In this document: positions 1 to 5,690 of the stretch, one piece after another
Position numbering within the stretch: the stretch's first letter is position 1
Layout of the letters: each line of letters opens with the position of its first letter
From: Candidatus Avelusimicrobium fimicolum
Lineage (GTDB): Bacteria; Elusimicrobiota; Elusimicrobia; Elusimicrobiales; Elusimicrobiaceae
Assembly (NCBI GenBank): GCA_900541355.1
Contig: UQJU01000029.1
Coordinates: forward strand, 1-15,720
Reading direction: 5' to 3'
Length of the DNA stretch: 15,720 bases
Notes under the pieces: generated by a model
Told to the model about the DNA's origin: nothing
Database searches by the model: none
Seen by the model: the letters and a program-made list of their open reading frames with translations, nothing else
Program-made: the position numbers and the translations under genes

Positions 1-32
1 TGATAAATTTTGAGTTGTATCAAAATTTATCA
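1..32. repeat. AT-rich perfect palindrome
   Basis: Perfect inverted repeat with 13-bp arms (TGATAAATTTTGA at 1-13 and its complement at 20-32) around a 6-nt centre. It lies at the window edge, upstream of the prepilin gene, and no T-tract follows on either strand within the window. It may be an operator, the remains of a terminator of an upstream gene, or one end of a dispersed element; the sequence does not decide. Confidence 0.6.
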
Positions 33-118
33 AAAATGGTGGGAGTGATGAAAAACGCGCGTATGGGCCGATTAGACGGGTTATTGAGAGGATTGAATAG
101 AGCATTGTTTCCTTTGTC

Positions 119-155
119 ATCCCCGAGGAATTGCCGGCGCGGAGCGTTCGGGGAT
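119..155 (-). repeat. Palindromic REP-like element (GTCATCCCCGA type)
   Basis: Arms ATCCCCGA (119-126) and TCGGGGAT (148-155) enclose a GC-rich 21-nt loop. Read on the - strand it ends in CGGGGATGAC, resembling the GGGATGAC-ending palindromes dispersed in many bacterial genomes. The two + strand elements at 194-218 and 248-272 end in a similar way (AATGACGG, GATGACGG), so this looks like a third, longer-looped relative in the opposite orientation. Confidence 0.55.
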
Positions 156-182
156 CTGCCGTTATGCAAGGAATTAACCAGG

Positions 183-785
183 ATGAACAACGGATTCCCG
201 ACTACGACATTCGGGAATGACGGACACGACAATCACGACAACAACAAATCCTGGACTACGACTTTCCAGGATGACGGCAACAACTATTATACGGCAAGCC
301 GTGGCTTTACCTTAATAGAACTGTTGGTAGTCGTACTTATTATTGGCATTTTGGCATCGTATGCGGTGCCGTCTTACCGGGTGGCAGTGGGTACCAGCCG
401 CGCGGCTACAATGTATGCGTTAATGCATACGATAGATGAAGCCCAGCAACTTTATTTAATGAGAACTAACCACTATTCAGGCAATTTCAATTCTTTGGTA
501 ATTTCTATGCCTGCCGGATTTAGAAAAGTAAACGCTAGTGCAATTTCCACCGATAATATGCAGTGTGTCATTGTCAGTTTTAATGAAAATAATCACTCCT
601 CTATAAGGTGTTGGGACTTGAAAACGGATGTATCTCTGGAAAAATATCACGACTCTACCGAGTGGTTATGTTGGGCACGCCAAAATAATGCATTGGGTAA
701 TCGCATTTGTCAAAATATTTCAGGCAAGGATGAACCTACTTCTTCGGGGGGCGATAACGAATACCGCTATAATTATCAACAATAA
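183..785 (+). CDS. Type IV prepilin-like / pseudopilin protein
   Basis: Prepilin-like protein, expected to be cleaved and N-methylated by a prepilin peptidase and assembled into a type IV pilus or type II secretion pseudopilus. The class III signal is clear: SRG followed by FTLIELLVVVLIIGILA, with cleavage after Gly (codon 303-305), mature Phe+1 and Glu+5, then a hydrophobic helix. The mature part is about 159 residues and carries four cysteines (in QCV, RCW, LCW, ICQ), which could form two disulfides. The start is uncertain. ATG 183 is preferred because AAGGA at 168-172 stands 10 nt upstream; it gives 200 residues with an unusually long 41-residue leader rich in Asn, Asp and Thr. The frame stays open back to a TTG at 15, but that would put more repeat sequence into the protein. 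The leader is largely encoded by two palindromic repeats. No pilus assembly genes are adjacent, so its role (pilus, secretion or DNA uptake) is unknown. Confidence 0.8.
   Translation: MNNGFPTTTFGNDGHDNHDNNKSWTTTFQDDGNNYYTASRGFTLIELLVVVLIIGILASYAVPSYRVAVGTSRAATMYALMHTIDEAQQLYLMRTNHYSGNFNSLVISMPAGFRKVNASAISTDNMQCVIVSFNENNHSSIRCWDLKTDVSLEKYHDSTEWLCWARQNNALGNRICQNISGKDEPTSSGGDNEYRYNYQQ
194..218 (+). repeat. Palindromic element copy 1, in frame in prepilin leader
   Basis: Arms ATTCCCGA (194-201) and TCGGGAAT (211-218) flank the 9-nt loop CTACGACAT and are followed by GACGG. The element is translated as part of the prepilin leader (TTTFGNDG). A second copy lies 54 nt downstream. Confidence 0.7.
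248..272 (+). repeat. Palindromic element copy 2, in frame in prepilin leader
   Basis: Arms ATCCTGGA (248-255) and TCCAGGAT (265-272) flank the loop CTACGACTT, one base different from copy 1, and are again followed by GACGG. The arm sequence differs from copy 1 but pairing is kept, so base changes on one arm are matched on the other. The translation (TTTFQDDG) parallels that of copy 1 (TTTFGNDG). Confidence 0.7.
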
Positions 786-794
786 AATGAAGCA

Positions 795-826
795 AAAAAC
801 CCCGGGCTAATAAGTCCGGGGTTTTT
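795..826. terminator. Bidirectional rho-independent terminator
   Basis: Arms AAAAACCCCGG (795-805) and CCGGGGTTTTT (816-826), extended inward by a G-T and a C-G pair around a TAATAA loop. A T-run on each strand lets it serve both the prepilin gene (+) and the convergent frr gene (-). Confidence 0.9.
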
Positions 827-850
827 ACATCTATCAAACCAGCCAAAAAA

Positions 851-1414
851 CTAAATCTTCATAATTTCGGCTTCTTTATTTTTAATGATTTGCTCAATCT
901 GGGCAATGTGTGCATCCGTCGTTTTTTGTACGTCGGTTTCGTAGCGTTTCAAATCATCTTCCGTAATTTCTGCCGCTTTTTGGGCTTTTTTCAATTTTTC
1001 CAGTACATCGCGGCGTTCGTTGCGCACGGCTACTTTAAAATCTTCGCTCATTTTGGAAATGTTTTTTGCCAACTGTTTGCGGCGGTCTTCCGTCATAGAC
1101 GGCAAGGTAATGCGGATAACTTTCCCGTCGTTTACCGGGCTTGCGCCGAGGTCGGCCTTTTGCAAGGCGCGGTCAATATCGTTTAAAGAAGAAATATCCC
1201 ACGGCTGGATCTCCAAGGTTTTGGCATCCAAAATATTGATAACAGCCATTTGTTTAATCGGGGTCGGCGTTCCGTAGTAGTCCACGCGGATGTTTTCCAA
1301 GAGTCCCGCGCTGGCGCGGCCCGTGCGGATAGTGGCCAAGTCGCGTTCCAAGCGTGCGACGTGTTCGCCCATATTGTTTTTTGTTTTATTTAGCAGATTG
1401 GTAATCCCTTCCAT
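851..1414 (-). CDS. frr: Ribosome recycling factor
   Basis: Cytoplasmic factor that splits the post-termination ribosome together with EF-G, freeing subunits and mRNA for a new round of translation. At 187 residues it matches the usual length (about 185). The opening helix (residues about 1-30) and the TIRTGRAS motif, the domain II segment around VDYYGTPTPI and LEIQPWD, and the long C-terminal helices with the arginine-rich AVRNERRDVLEKLKK are all typical. The ATG start has AAGAGG about 8 nt upstream. It is the last gene of the rpsB-tsf-pyrH-frr order, 68 nt after pyrH, with its own strong promoter in that gap (1448-1476). It ends at the bidirectional terminator 795-826. Nothing is missing or unusual in the protein. 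Confidence 0.97.
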   Translation of the reverse strand: MEGITNLLNKTKNNMGEHVARLERDLATIRTGRASAGLLENIRVDYYGTPTPIKQMAVINILDAKTLEIQPWDISSLNDIDRALQKADLGASPVNDGKVIRITLPSMTEDRRKQLAKNISKMSEDFKVAVRNERRDVLEKLKKAQKAAEITEDDLKRYETDVQKTTDAHIAQIEQIIKNKEAEIMKI

Positions 1415-1447
1415 ATAAAAATCCTCTTAATAGTGAAATGTTACTTT

Positions 1448-1476
1448 ATTATAGCAATTCCGTACTGATATGTCAG
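1448..1476 (-). promoter_or_regulatory. frr promoter (-35 and extended -10)
   Basis: On the - strand, CTGACA (1471-1476, 5 of 6 to TTGACA), a 17-nt spacer, then TGC-TATAAT with the -10 at 1448-1453. This is the best promoter match in the window. The predicted transcript start near 1441 leaves a leader of about 27 nt before frr. It lies wholly in the pyrH-frr gap. Confidence 0.8.
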
Positions 1477-1482
1477 TCGGTG

Positions 1483-2214
1483 TTAGTAAATAATCGTGCC
1501 GACATCCTCGCCGCAGAGCGCTCTTTTGATATTGCCTTTTTTGTGCAGATTAAATACTTGGACGGGCACTTTGTTTTCTAAGCACAGTGCAAGGGCGGCC
1601 GTATCCATAAACTGCAACTGGCGGGCAATAGCGTCCTTGTAAGTGATTTTGTGAATTAATTTAGCCTCGGGATTTTTGCGGGGGTCGCTGTCATACACGC
1701 CGTCAACCTGCGTGGCTTTTAACAGTACGTCCGCGTTAATTTCGCTGGCGCGTAAGGCGGCTGCGCTGTCGGTAGTGAAAAATGGGTTGCCTGTGCCGCC
1801 CGCGAAAATGACAATGCGTCCTTTTTCCAAGTGGCGCAGGGCTTTGCGGCGGACGAACGGTTCGGCTAATTGGTAAATATTGATAGAGGTAAGTACGCGG
1901 GTGGGGGCTCCGGCTTCTTCCAACGCGGATTGGAGCGCAAGCGCATTAATCACGGTGGCGAGCATACCCATATTGTCGGAGTTTACGCGGTCAATCACAC
2001 CGCCGCCGTCGCGCACGCCGCGCCAAATGTTGCCGCCTCCCAACACAATGGTCAGTTCGCAATTACCGCAGCGGTAAGCATCAGCAATTTCTTCGGCAAT
2101 TTCTTTTAAGGCTTGCGGGTTAATGCCGCGGTGGCCTTCGTTAATCAGGGCTTCACCGGATAATTTTAATAACACTCTTTTTTTGTGTTGGGGTTTGCAG
2201 CAGCACGTTTCCAT
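1483..2214 (-). CDS. pyrH: UMP kinase
   Basis: Phosphorylates UMP to UDP with ATP in pyrimidine nucleotide synthesis; bacterial enzymes are hexamers of the amino acid kinase fold, usually regulated by GTP and UTP. The 243 residues match the family (about 240). Visible motifs are LLKLSGEAL near the N-terminus, the glycine-rich VLGGGNIWRG, the nucleotide site FAGGTGNPFFTTDSAAALRA, and KATQVDGVYDSDPRKNPEA. The ATG is well placed: GAGGAG lies about 7 nt upstream. One oddity is the N-terminal extension with three consecutive cysteines (residues 4-6), with a further CGNC at about residues 49-52. Gene order places it after tsf, but a strong terminator and a separate extended -10 promoter lie between, so pyrH probably starts its own transcript. 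Confidence 0.97.
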   Translation of the reverse strand: METCCCKPQHKKRVLLKLSGEALINEGHRGINPQALKEIAEEIADAYRCGNCELTIVLGGGNIWRGVRDGGGVIDRVNSDNMGMLATVINALALQSALEEAGAPTRVLTSINIYQLAEPFVRRKALRHLEKGRIVIFAGGTGNPFFTTDSAAALRASEINADVLLKATQVDGVYDSDPRKNPEAKLIHKITYKDAIARQLQFMDTAALALCLENKVPVQVFNLHKKGNIKRALCGEDVGTIIY

Positions 2215-2249
2215 ACAAATTCTCCTCGCTTTTAGCGGATATTTTTATT

Positions 2250-2258
2250 ATTCTACCA
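2250..2258 (-). promoter_or_regulatory. pyrH extended -10 promoter
   Basis: TGG-TAGAAT on the - strand (-10 at 2250-2255) with no recognisable -35. Predicted start near 2243 gives a leader of about 29 nt containing the pyrH ribosome binding site. It follows the tsf terminator, as expected for a new transcription unit. Confidence 0.6.
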
Positions 2259-2331
2259 CAAAACGGCGCCTAAATACTGCGGGCGGGTGGGCTTTTCTTT
2301 GTGCCGCGGGGAAAATAACAACCCACAGCAT

Positions 2332-2359
2332 AAAAAAAAGCCCCTCGCAAGAGGGGCTT
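2332..2359 (-). terminator. Rho-independent terminator after tsf
   Basis: On the - strand a perfect 9-bp stem AAGCCCCTC / GAGGGGCTT (2351-2359 and 2338-2346) with a TTGC loop, followed by a run of eight T (2332-2339). It lies just downstream of the tsf stop and should end the rpsB-tsf transcript. Confidence 0.93.
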
Positions 2360-2364
2360 AAAAA

Positions 2365-3189
2365 CTAGAAGCGTACAAAGCGTACAACTTTCAGTTCGCA
2401 ACCAAGAGCCTTGGATTCTTCGTCCAAATAGGCGGCAACGGTTTTCTTGTTGTCTTTAATGGTCGGCTGTTCCAAGAGGCAGTTTTCTTTGGCAAACTTT
2501 TTAACTTTGCCGGGCAACATTTTTTCAATGGTTTCGGCGGGTTTGCCTTCGTTAATGGCTTGCGTTTTGTAGATGTCCAATTCGCGGTCAATTACTTCTT
2601 GCGGAATATCTTTGGCATCTACCCAGCCGGTCTGCATACCTACGGTGTGCATCGCGAGGCCGCGGGCAATTTCTTGTACTTTGGCGGCATCGCTGCAATC
2701 GCCGGTAACGGACATTTCCAACAAAGAGGCTTTTTTATTGTCGGAGTGGACATAGTAAGCCATTACATTACCGTCGGCCGGGGCCCAGTTATAACCGCCC
2801 TTAAAGGTGGTGTTTTCACCGAATTTGGGGGCTTGTTCCAAAATCATATTTTTGATATGTTCGTCTTTGGAATAGTCCAAACCGGGGTGTTCCAATACAT
2901 ATTGGGCGAGGTCGTCGGCCAATTTGATGAAGGCATCGGTCTTGGCTACGAAGTCGGTTTCGCAACCCAAGTAAATCATTGCAAAGTTTTTGCCGTCGGT
3001 CTTAACGGATACTCTGCCTTCTTTGGTTTCGCGGTCAGAGCGTTTGGCCATATCCGCCAAACCTTTTTTGCGCAAGAATACAATGGCTTGTTCCATATCG
3101 TCCTTGCATTCAATTAACGCTTTTTTGCAGTCCATCAAACCGGCGCCGGTTTTTTCTCTTAAAATCTTAATATCTTCGGCTAAAGACAT
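2365..3189 (-). CDS. tsf: Elongation factor Ts
   Basis: Guanine nucleotide exchange factor that releases GDP from EF-Tu in the cytoplasm. The 274 residues are close to the E. coli length (283). The N-terminal UBA-like domain (MSLAEDIKILREKTGAGLMDCKK onward, residues 1-50), the EF-Tu contact motif CETDFVAK near residue 77, and the two-part core ending in a C-terminal KVVRFVRF are all present. The start was set at ATG 3189, which follows AGGAG at the right distance. A longer reading from 3252 would have to translate the intergenic stem-loop and adds residues not found in the family. The gene follows rpsB by 65 nt and is closed by the terminator at 2332-2359. Expression relative to rpsB may be tuned by the stem-loop at 3222-3250. 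Confidence 0.96.
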   Translation of the reverse strand: MSLAEDIKILREKTGAGLMDCKKALIECKDDMEQAIVFLRKKGLADMAKRSDRETKEGRVSVKTDGKNFAMIYLGCETDFVAKTDAFIKLADDLAQYVLEHPGLDYSKDEHIKNMILEQAPKFGENTTFKGGYNWAPADGNVMAYYVHSDNKKASLLEMSVTGDCSDAAKVQEIARGLAMHTVGMQTGWVDAKDIPQEVIDRELDIYKTQAINEGKPAETIEKMLPGKVKKFAKENCLLEQPTIKDNKKTVAAYLDEESKALGCELKVVRFVRF

Positions 3190-3221
3190 TTTGTTCTCCT
3201 GTATATAAGATAAATCGGATA

Positions 3222-3250
3222 GAAAGTTCCCGGACGGACCGGGAACTTTC
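3222..3250 (-). promoter_or_regulatory. rpsB-tsf intercistronic stem-loop
   Basis: Perfect inverted repeat with 12-bp arms (GAAAGTTCCCGG at 3222-3233 and its complement at 3239-3250) and a 5-nt loop, starting a few nt after the rpsB stop on the - strand. No T-run follows, so it is probably not a full terminator. A partial attenuator, mRNA-stabilising hairpin or RNase III processing site are all possible. Confidence 0.7.
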
Positions 3251-3254
3251 AAGA

Positions 3255-4253
3255 TTATTTGGCTTCTTCCGCCGCAGTTTCCGTTTCGGCTTTGGCCTTT
3301 ACGGTTTTTTTGGCTTTCGGGGCGGCTTTTTTAGCAGCCGTTTTCTTTTTGGCAGCGGGTTTCTTTTCCGCTTTTTCTTCGGCGGCTTTTTCGGCCACTA
3401 CTTCTTCGGCTTTTTTGTCAAGCGCTTCGTCGGCTTTGACAACTTCCTGCACCGCTTCTTTTTCCACGGCGGCAGGTTCAGCGTTTTCAGCGGCTAACAT
3501 AGCAGATTCAAACGCTTGGGCCATTACCGGGTTTTCGGCGGGTTTGTTTTCAGCGGTTTTGACGGCTTCCAGTTCGGCTTTGCCTTCCAGAATAGCATCG
3601 GCAATCGCACCGCAGAACAATTTGATAGAGCGGGCCGCGTCGTCGTTACCGGGTACGGGTACGCTAATCATATCAGGGTCGGCGTTGGTGTCGCAAACGG
3701 CCACCACCGGGATACCCAAAGCGTGGGATTCGCGCACGGCACCGGAGGTGTCCACCGGGTCAATGACAAATACCACATCCGGCAATACTTTCATATCGCG
3801 GATACCGCCCAACAGTTTTTGCAAGCGCTGCATTTCTTTGGTTAAGCGGCTGGCTTCTTTTTTGGAAATGGCTTTAAACACGCCGGAAGCTTCCCATTTT
3901 TCCAATTCGTTCAAGCGTTCAACGGATTTCTTGACGGTTTGGAAGTTGGTAAGCGTACCGCCGAGCCATTTTTCGTGGATGCAATAAGCACCGCAGCGGG
4001 CGGCTTCGGCTTGGATGGCTTCTTGGGCTTGTTTTTTGGTACCGACGAACAAAAATTTAGCGCCTTTTTTGCTTTCTTCTTTGATGAAAGCGCAGGCTTT
4101 TTTAAGTTCTTTGGCGGTTTTTTGCAAGTCTAAAATGTGTACGCCGTTTCTTTCTCCAAAGATAAAGCGTCCCATTTTGGGGTTCCAGCGGGAAGTTTGG
4201 TGGCCGAAATGCACACCGGCTTCCAGCATGGCTTTCATAGATACGTTGCTCAT
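3255..4253 (-). CDS. rpsB: 30S ribosomal protein S2 (uS2) with long charged tail
   Basis: Structural protein of the small ribosomal subunit. The first 230 or so residues are a complete uS2: MKAMLEAGVHFGHQTSRWNP, the FGERNGVHILDLQKT segment, KWLGGTLTNFQTV, DVVFVIDP and the IPVVAVCDTNADPD segment. At 332 residues it is 70-90 longer than usual S2. The extra C-terminal part is rich in Ala, Glu and Lys, acidic first and ending in AEKKPAAKKKTAAKKAAPK-type Lys/Ala repeats that resemble histone H1-like tails; it is probably disordered. AGGAG stands about 7 nt before the ATG. It is the first gene of its transcript, with an extended -10 promoter about 130 nt upstream and a structured leader. The long antisense reading frame over the tail is an artefact of its low complexity. 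Confidence 0.96.
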   Translation of the reverse strand: MSNVSMKAMLEAGVHFGHQTSRWNPKMGRFIFGERNGVHILDLQKTAKELKKACAFIKEESKKGAKFLFVGTKKQAQEAIQAEAARCGAYCIHEKWLGGTLTNFQTVKKSVERLNELEKWEASGVFKAISKKEASRLTKEMQRLQKLLGGIRDMKVLPDVVFVIDPVDTSGAVRESHALGIPVVAVCDTNADPDMISVPVPGNDDAARSIKLFCGAIADAILEGKAELEAVKTAENKPAENPVMAQAFESAMLAAENAEPAAVEKEAVQEVVKADEALDKKAEEVVAEKAAEEKAEKKPAAKKKTAAKKAAPKAKKTVKAKAETETAAEEAK

Positions 4254-4374
4254 TATTATTCTCCTGTGGCCGCTGCCTAAATTAGGGCATAACCCCCGGT
4301 GGCATTGGCCTGGGTGTCGTCGGGACAGGCTTTGATTTACAAACTTTTTTCGCTCTCCCGCTCAAATTACACCT
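4254..4374 (-). promoter_or_regulatory. rpsB 5' leader, possible S2 autoregulatory region
   Basis: About 120 nt of untranslated leader between the predicted start (near 4374) and rpsB. It contains a GCCTG / CAGGC stem (4326-4330 with 4308-4312) and an 11-nt palindrome CCTAAATTAGG (4276-4286) about 10 nt before the AGGAG. Structured rpsB leaders that S2 binds to repress its own synthesis are known in other bacteria. Whether this one works so is an inference; I do not recognise a specific described motif. Confidence 0.4.
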
Positions 4375-4380
4375 ATGACT

Positions 4381-4389
4381 ATTATAGCA
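4381..4389 (-). promoter_or_regulatory. rpsB extended -10 promoter
   Basis: TGC-TATAAT on the - strand, with a perfect -10 hexamer at 4381-4386. No -35 match is found at 16-18 nt spacing, so the TG extension probably carries recognition. It lies in the 154-nt gap between the MFS gene and rpsB. Confidence 0.7.
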
Positions 4390-4407
4390 TATAACAGAAA
4401 TCCGCGC

Positions 4408-5571
4408 CTAGCGGGCTTTGGCTTTTGCCGCCACAAAACTGACCGACAGCCCCGCACAAGCCATTATAAAGAAAGCCACGCGCATATTGCTGGCCTGCGA
4501 AATAAAGCCGATTAAAGGCGGTGTAAACAAAAAACCGAAGAAGCCAATAGTAGAAACCGTAGCCACAGCCATACTGGGCGGCATACGGGTAGTTTTGCCC
4601 GCTAAACTATAACACAGCGGCACAATGGACGAAAACCCAAGCCCCACCAAAAAGAACCCGGCAACCGCCGTATAAAAGGAGGGGAAAACTACGGATAAGA
4701 CAAAGCCGATAAATAGAATAACGCCGCTTCCTTTAATCACTTGCGAGGACCCGAAACGGGTGGCAAAGAAATCAGCCGAAAAACGCCCGATTGTCATAGC
4801 CGTCATACAGGCTATATACCCGGCGCGGATTAAATTGTCCGCCGGATGCACTACCTGCATAAAATACACACTGCTCCAATCGTACATAGTGCCCTCGCAG
4901 GACATAGAACAGAAGGCCATTATCCCCAAAAGCGCAATATATAAGGAAGGTTTTACAAAAGTTTTTTGGCGGACATCTCCCACCTTTATTTTGCGGTCGC
5001 GCGGCAACATAGAGGCATACATAGACAACAAAATAACAAGGCAGACAAAGAACGTCATCAAAAAATGTTCCTGCGTGGAAATACTGTGTGCGGCCATCCA
5101 CGCGCCCAAAAGACCGCCGACCACTCCGGCTAAACTCCACATCCCGTGGAAGGATGCCATAATGCTGCGGTTGTAGAGTTTTTCCACCCCTACACCCTGC
5201 GTATTAACGGAGATATTGGAAAGGTTGGACGTTATCCCAAAGAAAAACAGTGCGGCCATTAACTGGAACTTGCTGGTTACAAAGCCCAATAATACCAAGG
5301 CCAACGGGTAAATGACGGAAGCGATTGTCAACATTTTGCGGCTGCCGAAACGGTTGACGAGCCAGCCGGAAAGCATCATAGCGGACAGTTGCCCTGCGGG
5401 AATTAAAAACAACACTCCGCCCAATTGTGCATCAGACAAAGATAACGCAGATTTAACATCAGGGATACGGCTTGCCCAACTGGAAAAAACAATCCCGTGA
5501 ATAAAGAAAAAAGAAGAGGCCGCTAAACGGTAAAACCGTTGGGTCCGGTGCGGAAGAGATACAGATGACAT
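4408..5571 (-). CDS. MFS transporter, YbjJ-like
   Basis: Inner-membrane major facilitator permease of 387 residues with about 12 hydrophobic helices. The opening FFIHGIVFSSWASRIPDVKSALSLSD and the loop GWLVNRFGSRKM (a variant of MFS motif A, about residues 69-80) resemble the YbjJ-like subfamily, whose substrates are mostly unknown. A basic cytoplasmic loop (LPRDRKIKVGDVRQK) separates the two six-helix halves. The second half has GRFSADFFATRFGS, the repeated motif A. The start ATG at 5571 has no Shine-Dalgarno; an AT-rich TAAATT lies 6 nt upstream, so a leaderless transcript is possible but weakly supported. The gene precedes rpsB in the same direction without apparent function in common. The substrate cannot be told from sequence. 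Confidence 0.88.
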   Translation of the reverse strand: MSSVSLPHRTQRFYRLAASSFFFIHGIVFSSWASRIPDVKSALSLSDAQLGGVLFLIPAGQLSAMMLSGWLVNRFGSRKMLTIASVIYPLALVLLGFVTSKFQLMAALFFFGITSNLSNISVNTQGVGVEKLYNRSIMASFHGMWSLAGVVGGLLGAWMAAHSISTQEHFLMTFFVCLVILLSMYASMLPRDRKIKVGDVRQKTFVKPSLYIALLGIMAFCSMSCEGTMYDWSSVYFMQVVHPADNLIRAGYIACMTAMTIGRFSADFFATRFGSSQVIKGSGVILFIGFVLSVVFPSFYTAVAGFFLVGLGFSSIVPLCYSLAGKTTRMPPSMAVATVSTIGFFGFLFTPPLIGFISQASNMRVAFFIMACAGLSVSFVAAKAKAR

Positions 5572-5615
5572 ATATATAATTTATCTTTTTAAAGCGTTTT
5601 AAAAATAACTGTTTT

Positions 5616-5633
5616 CCGGCCTGGCCGGTGGTT
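5616..5633. repeat. Dispersed repeat copy A (CCGGCC-GGCCGG core)
   Basis: CCGGCCTGGCCGG forms a palindrome with 6-bp arms, followed by TGGTT. The 18 nt match 17 of 18 bases of an inverted copy at 15596-15613. A further hairpin, TTCTTTG-TACC-CAAAGAA (5632-5649), adjoins it. Together with the terminator at 5648-5675 these fill the gap between the MFS gene and the GxQxG-repeat gene. Confidence 0.6.
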
Positions 5634-5647
5634 CTTTGTACCCAAAG

Positions 5648-5675
5648 AAAAACCGCGGACGTTATGCGCCCGCGG
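5648..5675 (-). terminator. Rho-independent terminator of the GxQxG-repeat gene
   Basis: On the - strand CCGCGGGCG and CGTCCGCGG (5667-5675 and 5653-5661) pair over 9 bp including one G-U, with a 5-nt loop, followed by five T (5648-5652). It lies 15 nt after the stop of the secreted repeat protein. Confidence 0.8.
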
Positions 5676-5690
5676 CCTTTCAAAAAATGA

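Noticed and set aside
15..182. Upstream coding extension of the prepilin from TTG 15 or ATG 48
   Set aside because: The frame is open, but the sequence is palindromic repeat, the ATG at 48 has GGGAG only 2 nt away, and a prepilin leader of 85-97 residues is implausible. ATG 183 has a better-spaced AAGGA. The start is still not certain.
183..305. CRISPR-like array from the repeated hairpins
   Set aside because: Only two copies, palindromic rather than spaced direct repeats of constant sequence, and no cas genes.
2560..3117. 185-residue + strand reading frame antisense to tsf
   Set aside because: Shadow of a well-identified gene, with no recognisable domain or start signal.
3222..3250. rpsB-tsf stem-loop as a true terminator
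   Set aside because: No T-run follows on either strand, so intrinsic termination is unlikely.
3190..3252. Longer tsf reading from 3252
   Set aside because: It would translate the intergenic stem-loop and add 21 residues foreign to EF-Ts, while ATG 3189 has a good AGGAG site and matches the family N-terminus.
3259..3987. 242-residue + strand reading frame antisense to rpsB
   Set aside because: Low-complexity Ala/Ser/Phe translation produced by the Lys/Ala/Glu-rich tail and codon bias of rpsB; no ribosome site or known motif.
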